A DNA stretch of 16,414 nucleotides. Origin: JAGPFW01 sp964535155 (GTDB lineage Bacteria; Patescibacteriota; WWE3; UBA101185; UBA10185). The stretch is from positions 1 through 16,414 of the forward strand of contig CAZHSR010000018.1 in assembly GCA_964535155.1 (NCBI GenBank), written 5' to 3'. Both the position numbers and the translations under genes were made by a program. How positions within the stretch are numbered: the stretch's first letter is position 1; every line of letters starts with the position of its first letter. Positions 7,883 through 13,808 of the stretch are shown piece after piece. Under the pieces are notes generated by a model, which saw only the letters and a program-made list of their open reading frames with translations, was not told the DNA's origin and did not search any database.

Positions 7883-8806
7883 ATGCCCAACAAAGTTAAC
7901 TTGATATACAAGCTTGAAGGTACAAGAATAGATGAAGGTTTAGATGTTTTTGAATTATCCCCAATACTCTTATCTCTAGGAGAACTTATACAAGAGAGCA
8001 ATAAGACATTACATCCCGAGGGAAACAACATCTCAGTCAATGTAAAGCCTTTTGAGAGGGGATCCTTCATAATCGATATTCTGTTGTTTTCCAAAGACAA
8101 TGTTCAAAAAGCAATAAATTTTGCTAATCAAAGTCAAGTGGCAGAAATAAAAACAGTTTTGGAGTGGCTAGGCATTGTAGGTGGGGGATCTTTAGGTTTA
8201 GTGAGTGTCATAAAAAAACTAAAGGGGAAACCAAAAGAAATTGAGGAATTAAATCCAGATGAAGTGAAATACACTCCATACGAAGGAAATTCCATAATAG
8301 TAAATAGAAATGTTCATATACTGTTTCAAAATCCTAAAATCGTAGAATCCGTAATAAAAATTTACAATTCCCCCTTGAGTCAAAATGGCATAAGTGAGGT
8401 GATTAGCTATATCAAGGATGAACCAGAGACTTCTATTAGCGTAACATTAGAGGAGTCTCAATACTTTTCATCTTTAGCGGGCGGACTACCTACTGAGGAT
8501 AATAAATTAGTGGAAAATACCACTGAAGTTTATTTGAACCCCAAAAGGGGAAGTTTCGAAGGTGAAGCAAACTCCTGGTCTTTTAGACGAGGAGCAAATA
8601 GGGATATAATTACTGCTACTTTTAAAGATGAAGCCTTTTTAAATAGGCTAAAAGTAGGGGCAATTAGACTGTTTTCAAATGATTTATTAAAGGTTAAATT
8701 ATTGGAGAGACAACACATATTTGGTCAGGAAATTCAAGGCAGTCAATACGAAATATTAGAAGTAATAGAATACAAAAAAGCACCAGAACAGCCTACATTA
8801 TCTTAG
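7883..8806 (+). CDS. Hypothetical 307-aa protein of unknown function
   Basis: No family can be named with confidence. Residues 1-70 look like an alpha/beta domain (KLEGTRIDEGLDVFEL, then a GSFIIDILL strand). Residues about 91-111 form a Gly-rich hydrophobic stretch (VLEWLGIVGGGSLGLVSVI) followed by a basic cluster (KKLKGKPK), possibly a membrane anchor. Residues 120-307 look strand-rich, with WSFRRG and ITATFKDEAFLNR segments. There is no signal peptide and no recognisable catalytic motif. ATG at 7883 has a well-formed leaderless promoter. The gene is divergent from the 3-TM protein and ends 9 bp from the 3' end of tRNA-Lys, a common place for accessory genes. A membrane-linked two-component function with the 3-TM partner is a guess from context. 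Confidence 0.8.
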   Translation: MPNKVNLIYKLEGTRIDEGLDVFELSPILLSLGELIQESNKTLHPEGNNISVNVKPFERGSFIIDILLFSKDNVQKAINFANQSQVAEIKTVLEWLGIVGGGSLGLVSVIKKLKGKPKEIEELNPDEVKYTPYEGNSIIVNRNVHILFQNPKIVESVIKIYNSPLSQNGISEVISYIKDEPETSISVTLEESQYFSSLAGGLPTEDNKLVENTTEVYLNPKRGSFEGEANSWSFRRGANRDIITATFKDEAFLNRLKVGAIRLFSNDLLKVKLLERQHIFGQEIQGSQYEILEVIEYKKAPEQPTLS

Positions 8807-8814
8807 GACATACT

Positions 8815-8889
8815 TGGTGAGGGCGGTGGGGATCGGACCCACGACAAATAGCTTAAAAGGCTACTGCTCTACCACTGAGCTACGCCCCC
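8815..8889 (-). tRNA. tRNA-Lys (UUU), CCA encoded
   Basis: A full cloverleaf is visible. The acceptor GGGGGCG pairs with CGCCCTC (one G-U); D-stem GCTC/GAGC has the loop AGTGGTA; the anticodon stem is GTAGC/GCTAT with loop CTTTTAA, anticodon TTT (8856-8854). The T-stem is GTGGG/CCCAC. The discriminator is A and CCA is encoded (8817-8815). It is 75 nt including CCA. The T-loop reads TCCGATC, so position 55 is C in place of the near-universal T (pseudouridine 55). It converges on the 307-aa gene. Confidence 0.95.
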
Positions 8890-8938
8890 TTGTAAAAACC
8901 TCCTATCAAAGAAAGCTTTCCTAACGGAAAACTTGGAA

Positions 8939-8944
8939 ATTATA
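8939..8944 (-). promoter_or_regulatory. Likely -10 of the tRNA-Lys gene
   Basis: A perfect TATAAT reads on the minus strand about 50 nt upstream of the mature tRNA 5' end. No convincing -35 lies 16-18 bp further up. The leader would contain the palindrome GAAAGCTTTC (8911-8920). The site lies in the 91-bp gap shared with the plus-strand gene at 8981. Confidence 0.4.
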
Positions 8945-8968
8945 CAACAATCTCTTGCCAAAATATAC

Positions 8969-8974
8969 TACAAT
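8969..8974 (+). promoter_or_regulatory. -10 for the small membrane gene, leaderless position
   Basis: TACAAT (5/6 match to TATAAT) ends 6 nt before the ATG at 8981. This match to the window-wide pattern is the main reason for choosing that start over an upstream in-frame one at 8933. The -35 is not recognisable. Confidence 0.4.
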
Positions 8975-8980
8975 AACAAT

Positions 8981-9148
8981 ATGTTTTCTAGTACAAATGG
9001 AAAAAAACTTAAAATTTATTGGATTCTCTTTGCATTCCTAATAACAATCTTTCCTTTTGTTGTGGGAATTTTAATTTTTAGAGCAAATCAAACTTATGAA
9101 GTCTTTGAAAGGCAAGATGATTTGATAACAAAACCTCTTACAAACTAA
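8981..9148 (+). CDS. Hypothetical single-pass membrane protein (55 aa)
   Basis: Unrecognised. A short basic N-terminus (NGKKLK) is followed by one hydrophobic helix at about residues 12-33 (YWILFAFLITIFPFVVGILIF), then a polar tail with RANQTYEVFERQDD. The positive-inside rule suggests N-in, C-out. ATG at 8981 has TACAAT 6 nt upstream; starting at 8933 would overlap that promoter and add a polar, low-complexity extension. The stop is one base from the stop of the convergent coiled-coil gene (9150). Function unknown; a small envelope protein is the most that can be said. Confidence 0.6.
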   Translation: MFSSTNGKKLKIYWILFAFLITIFPFVVGILIFRANQTYEVFERQDDLITKPLTN

Positions 9149-9149
9149 T

Positions 9150-9536
9150 TTATACCGTCCTAAGTAAAGGTTTATGCAAAACTTCAGCTTCTAGTACACA
9201 GATTCTCTTATCATGTTTATCAAGCCTGGAATCAGCAAAAACTCGTTCCTCTCTACTTTTTAATACTTCTCCCATAAAGCTATCCACTCCATTTGAAAAA
9301 TTTTCCCAATAAGCACTTCTTTCTTCAAAGGTCTTTTCAAATCGGATCATGCGCAGTTCTAGTTGAGATACTTTTATATCTAAATCCTTAATTGACTTTC
9401 TAATGGGCTTTAACTTCTCCTCCAATTTCTCCTCCAGTTTCTCCTCAAGCTTCCTATCAACTACTCTATCAATCAATTTCTCAATATTTAGTAAATCTTG
9501 GTCAGTTAATATAGTTGAAGATTTTTTACTTTGCAT
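9150..9536 (-). CDS. Coiled-coil protein of unknown function (128 aa)
   Basis: Unrecognised. Residues about 14-80 are highly charged with heptad spacing (LLNIEKLIDRVVDRKL, then IKDLDIKVSQLELRMIRF), indicating an extended coiled coil. Residues 29-43 contain EEKL three times in tandem, reflected in a 12-bp DNA repeat. The tail has a second helical segment (SREERVFADSRLDKHDKRICVLEAEVL). There is no signal peptide or TM segment, so it is probably cytoplasmic and oligomeric. ATG at 9536 has TAAAAT 6 nt upstream and TTGCAA 16 bp further, hence its own leaderless promoter after the phosphomannomutase terminator. Short coiled-coil proteins like this are sometimes structural or partner-binding. No function can be assigned. 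Confidence 0.7.
   Translation of the reverse strand: MQSKKSSTILTDQDLLNIEKLIDRVVDRKLEEKLEEKLEEKLKPIRKSIKDLDIKVSQLELRMIRFEKTFEERSAYWENFSNGVDSFMGEVLKSREERVFADSRLDKHDKRICVLEAEVLHKPLLRTV
9412..9447. repeat. Three tandem 12-bp repeats in the coiled-coil gene
   Basis: Three near-identical 12-bp units (aacttctcctcc, aatttctcctcc, agtttctcctca) encode the EEKL repeats. Copy number could vary by slippage in frame, lengthening the coil by four residues per unit. Confidence 0.75.
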
Positions 9537-9542
9537 ACCTAT

Positions 9543-9570
9543 ATTTTACTAATGATAATTTAAATTGCAA
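9543..9570 (-). promoter_or_regulatory. Leaderless promoter of the coiled-coil gene
   Basis: TTGCAA (9570-9565), a 16-bp spacer, TAAAAT (9548-9543), then ATAGGT and the ATG at 9536. It matches the promoter of the 307-aa gene in layout and -10 sequence. Confidence 0.55.
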
Positions 9571-9593
9571 TATGTAAAAGTATGTAAAACATA
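9571..9593. promoter_or_regulatory. Palindromic, tandem motif just upstream of the coiled-coil promoter
   Basis: TATGTAAAA occurs at 9571-9579 and 9581-9589, a 10-bp period (one helical turn). The second copy continues into the palindrome TATGT-AAA-ACATA (9581-9593). Placed directly upstream of the -35, it could be an operator or activator site. AT-rich chance is an alternative. Confidence 0.3.
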
Positions 9594-9610
9594 TCAGAAA
9601 TAAAACTCTG

Positions 9611-9634
9611 TCAAAGAAAAGCTTTACCAAAGCT
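9611..9634 (-). terminator. Rho-independent-like terminator of the phosphomannomutase gene
   Basis: AGCTTT-GGT-AAAGCT (9634-9620) is followed on the minus strand by TTTCTTTGA (9619-9611). The hairpin overlaps the TAG stop. The stem is only 6 bp with two G-C pairs, so strength is uncertain, but the T-rich tail is in the right place. Confidence 0.45.
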
Positions 9635-11039
9635 AAACAAGCTCGGGCAAAACAGGAGAATTCTCTCTTTCCGCGCCAATTAACCCTTCCACTTCTCTAA
9701 ACTTTTCTATTACTAAATCTCTATTTATTGCTTCCAAATTTAACCGAATTAACGGTTGTGTATTAGACATTCTTAAATTAAACCGCCAATCCTCAAAATT
9801 TATGGAAACTCCATCAATATGCTCAATTTCTGCTCCCAAACCAGAATAATGGCTCTCCAACTTATCTAACATTTCCTGAGCATCATCAACTGTATAATTT
9901 ACCTCACCCGAATTTGGATACCTTTCAAACAAAAAGTCTACCGCTTGGGTAAGTTCAAATCCCTCAAAATACATTCCAAGCATTAAGGCTATTGAAATCA
10001 TTGCGCTATCACAATTGTAAAAATCTCTGTAAAAAAAGTGGGAACTTGCTTCTGCGCCAAACAATGCCCCAGTTTCAGCCATCTTCTTTTTAAAATAGGC
10101 ATGACCCGCAATTGATTGATGGGTTTCAGCACCTAAGTTTCCAGCCTCTTTAATAAAAGGCCAAGTAATTCTAGGATCGTGAATTATCTTTTTATTATCA
10201 CTGTATTGAAGTAAATGTTTTGCAAGTAAGACTCCAGTATAAACTCCATCGGGCTTCCTTCCTTTTTTATCAAGGAAAAACACTCTATCTGCATCGCCAT
10301 CAATTGAAATACCTAAATCGGCTTTTTCTTCAAAAACAGCTTTTTTAAGTTCTGTAACATTTTCTTCTTTCATTGGGTCGGGGACATGATTTGGGAATAA
10401 TCCATTTGGCACAAAGTACATCCTTTTGGTTTCAATTCCTTCCAAGTCCCCAAAGACATAGTCAAAAATTCTTCCACCAATACCATTTCCCGCATCAACA
10501 ATAATTTTTAAAGGTTTAGAAGGTCTTTTATTTGTTTTTATAAACGAAAGAATTTTTTGTTTAAATTCTGGGTAAATGTAAAAATCGGAAAGACTGCCAG
10601 AAATTTTAGAAATAGGCTTGTAGTCGCCAGTAAGCATAATCTCCTTTAAATCTTCCAAACCCGTATCTTTTCCAACAGGCGTACTACCTTTAGCTACAAT
10701 TTTGCAACCATTCCATCCTTGAGGATTATGAGAAGCAGTTACAACTAAGCCACCATCGTATAGAGCGGAATATTCACCAACAGCAAAATAAAGCATTTCA
10801 GTGGCAATTTCGCCGAGGTCAATGACATCGCATCCCATTTCCAAAAGTCCACTAATTAGGCTTTGTTTAAAAGTAAAACTTTCAGGTCTTATGTCATGTC
10901 CTACAGCAACCGAAGTGGATTTAAAACGGGTAACATAAGCCTTTCCAAGGTTATAAAAAAATTCAGGGGTTAATTCTTCAGGGGTTTTCCCACGAATATC
11001 ATAGGCTTTAAATACACTGTTTAATATACCTTCTTCCAT
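9633..11039 (-). CDS. manB: Phosphomannomutase/phosphoglucomutase
   Basis: Alpha-D-phosphohexomutase that interconverts hexose 1- and 6-phosphates for nucleotide-sugar and surface glycan synthesis. The 468 residues match the usual length. Seen: KAYDIRG at 11-17; active-site phosphoserine Ser103 in TASHNPQGWNG; Mg-binding DGDADR at 247-252; the sugar-specificity loop GAEASSH at 328-334 (family usually GExSGH); and the phosphate-binding RMSNTQPLIRLN near the C-terminus. The order of all four domains is intact. ATG at 11039 has an extended -10 TGTTATAAT ending 10 nt upstream, so the leader is only a few bases with no Shine-Dalgarno. A terminator-like hairpin overlaps its stop. It follows rplS. 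Mannose versus glucose preference cannot be told from sequence, so the symbol is a convention. Confidence 0.93.
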   Translation of the reverse strand: MEEGILNSVFKAYDIRGKTPEELTPEFFYNLGKAYVTRFKSTSVAVGHDIRPESFTFKQSLISGLLEMGCDVIDLGEIATEMLYFAVGEYSALYDGGLVVTASHNPQGWNGCKIVAKGSTPVGKDTGLEDLKEIMLTGDYKPISKISGSLSDFYIYPEFKQKILSFIKTNKRPSKPLKIIVDAGNGIGGRIFDYVFGDLEGIETKRMYFVPNGLFPNHVPDPMKEENVTELKKAVFEEKADLGISIDGDADRVFFLDKKGRKPDGVYTGVLLAKHLLQYSDNKKIIHDPRITWPFIKEAGNLGAETHQSIAGHAYFKKKMAETGALFGAEASSHFFYRDFYNCDSAMISIALMLGMYFEGFELTQAVDFLFERYPNSGEVNYTVDDAQEMLDKLESHYSGLGAEIEHIDGVSINFEDWRFNLRMSNTQPLIRLNLEAINRDLVIEKFREVEGLIGAERENSPVLPELV

Positions 11040-11049
11040 AGACTATGGA

Positions 11050-11058
11050 ATTATAACA
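11050..11058 (-). promoter_or_regulatory. Extended -10 promoter of the phosphomannomutase gene
   Basis: Reads TGT-TATAAT on the minus strand: a perfect -10 with the TGn extension. It ends 10 nt before the ATG at 11039, giving a predicted leader of about 3-4 nt. Confidence 0.5.
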
Positions 11059-11086
11059 CAAGTTAATTATTGGGAAATTTTTGAAC

Positions 11087-11425
11087 TTAAACGCGAGTTT
11101 TAATTCTCTCAGCAGCCTTACCAACCTTATCTCTCAAGTAGTAGAGTTTAGCCCTTCTTACTTTACCTTGCTTTAACACCGAAAGTTTTGAAATATTAGG
11201 AGAATCAACTGGGAAAATTCTTTCTACGCCAACGCCATGATCTCCGATTTTTCTTACAGTAAAGGTCTTTGAAACATCGGAGCCTTTGATTCCAATGACA
11301 ATTCCTTCATAAGGTTGCTCTCTGGTTTTTTCACCTTCACGAATTTTATACAATACACGAACAGTATCTCCTACTTGAAAGGATTCCATGTGTGCATGTT
11401 TTGTAGCGTCTAATTTAAGTGCCAT
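11087..11425 (-). CDS. rplS: 50S ribosomal protein L19
   Basis: Large-subunit protein near the subunit interface. From ATG at 11425 it is 112 residues, close to the family's usual length of about 115. Seen: FQVGDTVRVLYKI with REQPYEGIVIGIKG (the SH3-like barrel), TFTVRKIGDHGVGVERIFP, and the basic end KVRRAKLYYLRDKVGKAAERIK. A TTG at 11467 would add 14 residues with no match to L19, so I prefer the ATG. No Shine-Dalgarno is obvious. The gene lies 74 bp after clpE on the same strand, and the gap contains two short hairpins that may be a leader. The usual rimM/trmD neighbours are absent. Confidence 0.93.
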   Translation of the reverse strand: MALKLDATKHAHMESFQVGDTVRVLYKIREGEKTREQPYEGIVIGIKGSDVSKTFTVRKIGDHGVGVERIFPVDSPNISKLSVLKQGKVRRAKLYYLRDKVGKAAERIKTRV

Positions 11426-11461
11426 AAGCTTTTGTAGATTACCAAAGTTTAAAGTTAAATT

Positions 11462-11496
11462 CAACAAGTTTGTTGCAACATCCCCATCGAAGGGAT
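11462..11496 (-). promoter_or_regulatory. Two small hairpins in the clpE-rplS gap (possible rplS leader)
   Basis: On the minus strand ATCCC-(7 nt)-GGGAT (11496-11480) is followed by CAACA-(4 nt)-TGTTG (11475-11462). Neither has a T-run, so they are poor terminators. They could be an L19 autoregulatory leader or an mRNA processing signal. Evidence is complementarity only. Confidence 0.25.
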
Positions 11497-11499
11497 TTG

Positions 11500-13605
11500 C
11501 TACACAGTAACTTTTGACTCAATTTTTATAACTAAAGCCTCGTCTTTTGCGGTCACCACAACCGAATCTCCCTCATGCAATTCCTCTGAGATTAGTTTTC
11601 CAGACAACACATTCTCCAACTCCTTTTGAATAAGCCTTCGCAGGGGTCTTGCACCATATTCTTCGCTAAATCCTTTTTCCACCAAATAATTCATAGATTT
11701 TTCATCCAAAAATAGCTCTACTTTCTGCTCTTGCAAAAGCTTTCTCAAATTTTCCAACATTTTAACCGCAATTATTCTTATTTCTTCTTTTCCAAGAGAA
11801 GTAAAGATTACTGTTTCATCAATTCGGTTTAGGAATTCTGGTTTAAAAGTGTCTTTTAACAGCTTCTCTATGCGAGATCTGTAATCCGTCAAATTTTTGC
11901 TCTTATCTGCCAAATCTTTTTGATCAAACCCAATAACCGACTTCTTCAATATTTCAGATCCAACATTTGAGGTCATAATTATTATTGTGTTCTTAAAATC
12001 AACAGTTCTTCCTTTACTATCAGTTAATCTTCCATCTTCCATGATTTGGAGCAAAGAATTAAAGACATCTGGATGGGCTTTTTCGATTTCGTCCAATAAA
12101 ATTATCGAAAATGGCTTTCTTCTGACTATTTCGGTTAAATTCCCACCTTGATCAAAACCAATATATCCTGGAGGTGCACCTATCATTTTGCTTACTGAAT
12201 GCTTTTCCATGTATTCACTCATGTCAAGCCGTACCAACATGTCTTCATCTCCATATAAAACTTCCGCTAAAGCTTTACAAAGCTCGGTTTTTCCAACTCC
12301 TGTTGGCCCCAAAAATAGAAACGCACCAATTGGTCTCTTTGGGTCTTTTAACCCCGCTCTAGCCCTTCTAATTGCCTCAGAGACCACAGAAACGGCTTCA
12401 TCTTGGTTTACTAGCCGTTCATGAATAAAATTCTCCAAATGCAAAAGCCTTTCCTTTTCTTCCAAACTTAGCCTCTCCAAAGGAATTCCTGTAGTCTTTG
12501 CCACAATTTTTATAATATCTTCCGCGTCAACATAAGGAATTTCCTCTAATTTAGTTTTAGTCCAAATTTCCATTAACTCATCTCTAACTTTTTGCAAATC
12601 AACCTGCTCGGCTTTTAACTTTTCCTTTTCTGCCACAGGCATATCCTTAGAATTGGAATTGTGCAATGCCAATTTTATTTCTTCCAATCGGTCATTAACC
12701 TGCTTCAAATTATCAGGTTCTTTAACCTGTGTTAAACGCACTAAAGCGCCAGCCTCATCAATTAAATCAATAGCCTTATCTGGCAAAAATCTGTCGTTTA
12801 TATACCTATCAGACATTCGGGAAGCTGTTTCTATGGCCAAATCCGTGATTTTTACTTTGTGATGCTCTTCATATTTTTCTCGTAAACCTCGCAAAATGGC
12901 GTTAGTCTCTTCCATTGTGGGCTCATTCACTATAATTGGCTGAAATCGCCTTTCCAGTGCAGCATCTTTTTCAATATATTTACGATATTCATCAATTGTT
13001 GTTGCACCAACCATTTGCAATTCTCCTCGTGCTAAAGCTGGTTTTAAAATATTTGCAGCATCCATGGACCCTTCCGCAGAAGAGCCAGCGCCAACAACGG
13101 TATGTAATTCATCTAAAAATAGGATTATTTGTCCTTGAGCCTTAACAACCTCATCAATGACATCTTTTAACCTCTTTTCAAACATCCCTCGATGGGTGGT
13201 TCCTGCCACAATAGAGGCCAAATCCAAAGCAAACACTCGCTTTCCACGCAAAGGCTCTGGCACTTTTCCTTCAATTATTCTTTGAGCCAAACCTTCGGCA
13301 ATAGCTGTTTTACCAACTCCAGGGTCTCCAATTAAAACTGGATTATTCTTTTTTCTACGGGAAAGTATATGAACTACACGATCTATCTCATTTCTTCGCC
13401 CTATAACAGGGTCTAACTTGTCTGCTTTAGCCATTTCGGTTAAATCAGTGCCAAATTTTTCTAAAATGGAAGTGCTATTTGTAGTTTCTTTTTGAATTTG
13501 GTTAAAACAAACCTCACAGAGGGCTAAATAAACAGGATTTCCATCTACTATTTTTGTTGTTGAAATTACTGCTGGGCGTTGACCACACCTTTGACATATT
13601 ACCAT
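11500..13605 (-). CDS. clpE: ClpE-like AAA+ unfoldase with N-terminal zinc finger
   Basis: Hexameric ATP-driven unfoldase that feeds proteins to ClpP. It is 701 residues. Seen: a four-Cys zinc finger at C4/C7 and C30/C33 in place of the double Clp_N repeat, as in ClpE; D1 Walker A GDPGVGKT at 93-100 and Walker B ending DE at 165-166; a short middle domain at about 290-350; D2 Walker A GPTGVGKT at 433-440 and Walker B LLDE at 503-506; D2 pore loop GYIG at 480-483; and IGF at 558-560, the ClpP-docking tripeptide. The D1 pore loop reads AGTTHRG, with Thr-His where the family usually has Lys-Tyr. ATG at 13605 has a leaderless promoter overlapped by a CIRCE-like repeat, implying heat-shock control. 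No clpP or mcsA/B is in the window. Confidence 0.93.
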   Translation of the reverse strand: MVICQRCGQRPAVISTTKIVDGNPVYLALCEVCFNQIQKETTNSTSILEKFGTDLTEMAKADKLDPVIGRRNEIDRVVHILSRRKKNNPVLIGDPGVGKTAIAEGLAQRIIEGKVPEPLRGKRVFALDLASIVAGTTHRGMFEKRLKDVIDEVVKAQGQIILFLDELHTVVGAGSSAEGSMDAANILKPALARGELQMVGATTIDEYRKYIEKDAALERRFQPIIVNEPTMEETNAILRGLREKYEEHHKVKITDLAIETASRMSDRYINDRFLPDKAIDLIDEAGALVRLTQVKEPDNLKQVNDRLEEIKLALHNSNSKDMPVAEKEKLKAEQVDLQKVRDELMEIWTKTKLEEIPYVDAEDIIKIVAKTTGIPLERLSLEEKERLLHLENFIHERLVNQDEAVSVVSEAIRRARAGLKDPKRPIGAFLFLGPTGVGKTELCKALAEVLYGDEDMLVRLDMSEYMEKHSVSKMIGAPPGYIGFDQGGNLTEIVRRKPFSIILLDEIEKAHPDVFNSLLQIMEDGRLTDSKGRTVDFKNTIIIMTSNVGSEILKKSVIGFDQKDLADKSKNLTDYRSRIEKLLKDTFKPEFLNRIDETVIFTSLGKEEIRIIAVKMLENLRKLLQEQKVELFLDEKSMNYLVEKGFSEEYGARPLRRLIQKELENVLSGKLISEELHEGDSVVVTAKDEALVIKIESKVTV

Positions 13606-13611
13606 AGAGCT

Positions 13612-13639
13612 ATTTTATCATAAACTAGCAAATGGGCAA
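13612..13639 (-). promoter_or_regulatory. Leaderless promoter of clpE
   Basis: TTGCCC (13639-13634), a 16-bp spacer, TAAAAT (13617-13612), then AGCTCT and the ATG at 13605. The -35 lies in the centre of the inverted repeat at 13625-13651. Confidence 0.55.
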
Positions 13640-13651
13640 TAAGTTTGCTAA
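13625..13651 (-). promoter_or_regulatory. CIRCE-like inverted repeat (putative HrcA operator) at clpE
   Basis: On the minus strand TTAGCAAAC, 9 nt, ATTTGCTAG. The HrcA operator CIRCE is TTAGCACTC-N9-GAGTGCTAA. Half-site length, spacer length and the outer TTAGCA/TGCTA are shared (12 of 18 positions), while the inner triplets differ but remain largely self-complementary. It covers the -35 of clpE, a typical repressor position. A terminator for the upstream 24-codon ORF is the alternative, but no T-run follows. No hrcA gene is in the window. Confidence 0.45.
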
Positions 13652-13680
13652 TTTGTATTTGTTGCTTTATTTAAAGGAAT

Positions 13681-13755
13681 TTACTTAAAAGCATCAAAGA
13701 TGGACATAATCCCACCTATGATTCCATCAAGTATTGCCCCGATTATTGATCCCAT
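13681..13755 (-). CDS. Candidate 24-aa amphipathic Gly/Ile-rich peptide
   Basis: A short ORF in the 203-bp gap between polA and clpE. It begins MGSIIGAILDGI, continues with IGGIMSI, and ends FDAFK before TAA. It has 7 Ile and 5 Gly among 24 residues, with two Asp and one Lys (net about -1). It would form a hydrophobic helix with Asp at 10 and 21. Support for reality: TTGATT-N16-TATATT-N6-ATG precedes it, the same leaderless layout as other genes in this window. It has no signal peptide. In size and composition it recalls phenol-soluble modulins, leaderless bacteriocins or type I toxins, but this is resemblance in style only. It could be a chance ORF. Confidence 0.5.
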   Translation of the reverse strand: MGSIIGAILDGIIGGIMSIFDAFK

Positions 13756-13761
13756 GCCCAA

Positions 13762-13789
13762 AATATATCAAAATTTTGAGAAAAATCAA
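13762..13789 (-). promoter_or_regulatory. Leaderless promoter in front of the 24-codon ORF
   Basis: TTGATT (13789-13784), 16-bp spacer, TATATT (13767-13762), then TTGGGC and the ATG at 13755. Spacer and -10-to-start distances are identical to those at clpE, the coiled-coil gene and the 307-aa gene. Confidence 0.5.
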
Positions 13790-13808
13790 ATATTTACCTT
13801 TGTTAAGC

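Noticed and set aside
6828..8820. Integrative element using tRNA-Lys as attachment site
   Set aside because: No integrase, and I found no repeat of the tRNA 3' end (GCCCTCACCA) at the other side of the unknown genes.
8933..8980. Upstream start for the 55-aa membrane protein
   Set aside because: The extra 16 residues would be encoded by the promoter itself (TACAAT at 8969-8974), and the ATG at 8981 fits the leaderless pattern.
8906..9625. Near-identical TCAAAGAAAGCTTT strings at 8906 and 9611
   Set aside because: Short, AT-rich and one base different. The second is part of a terminator and the first has no loop, so a shared role is unlikely.
11426..11467. TTG start adding 14 residues to L19
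   Set aside because: The extension does not resemble L19, and the ATG gives the usual family length.
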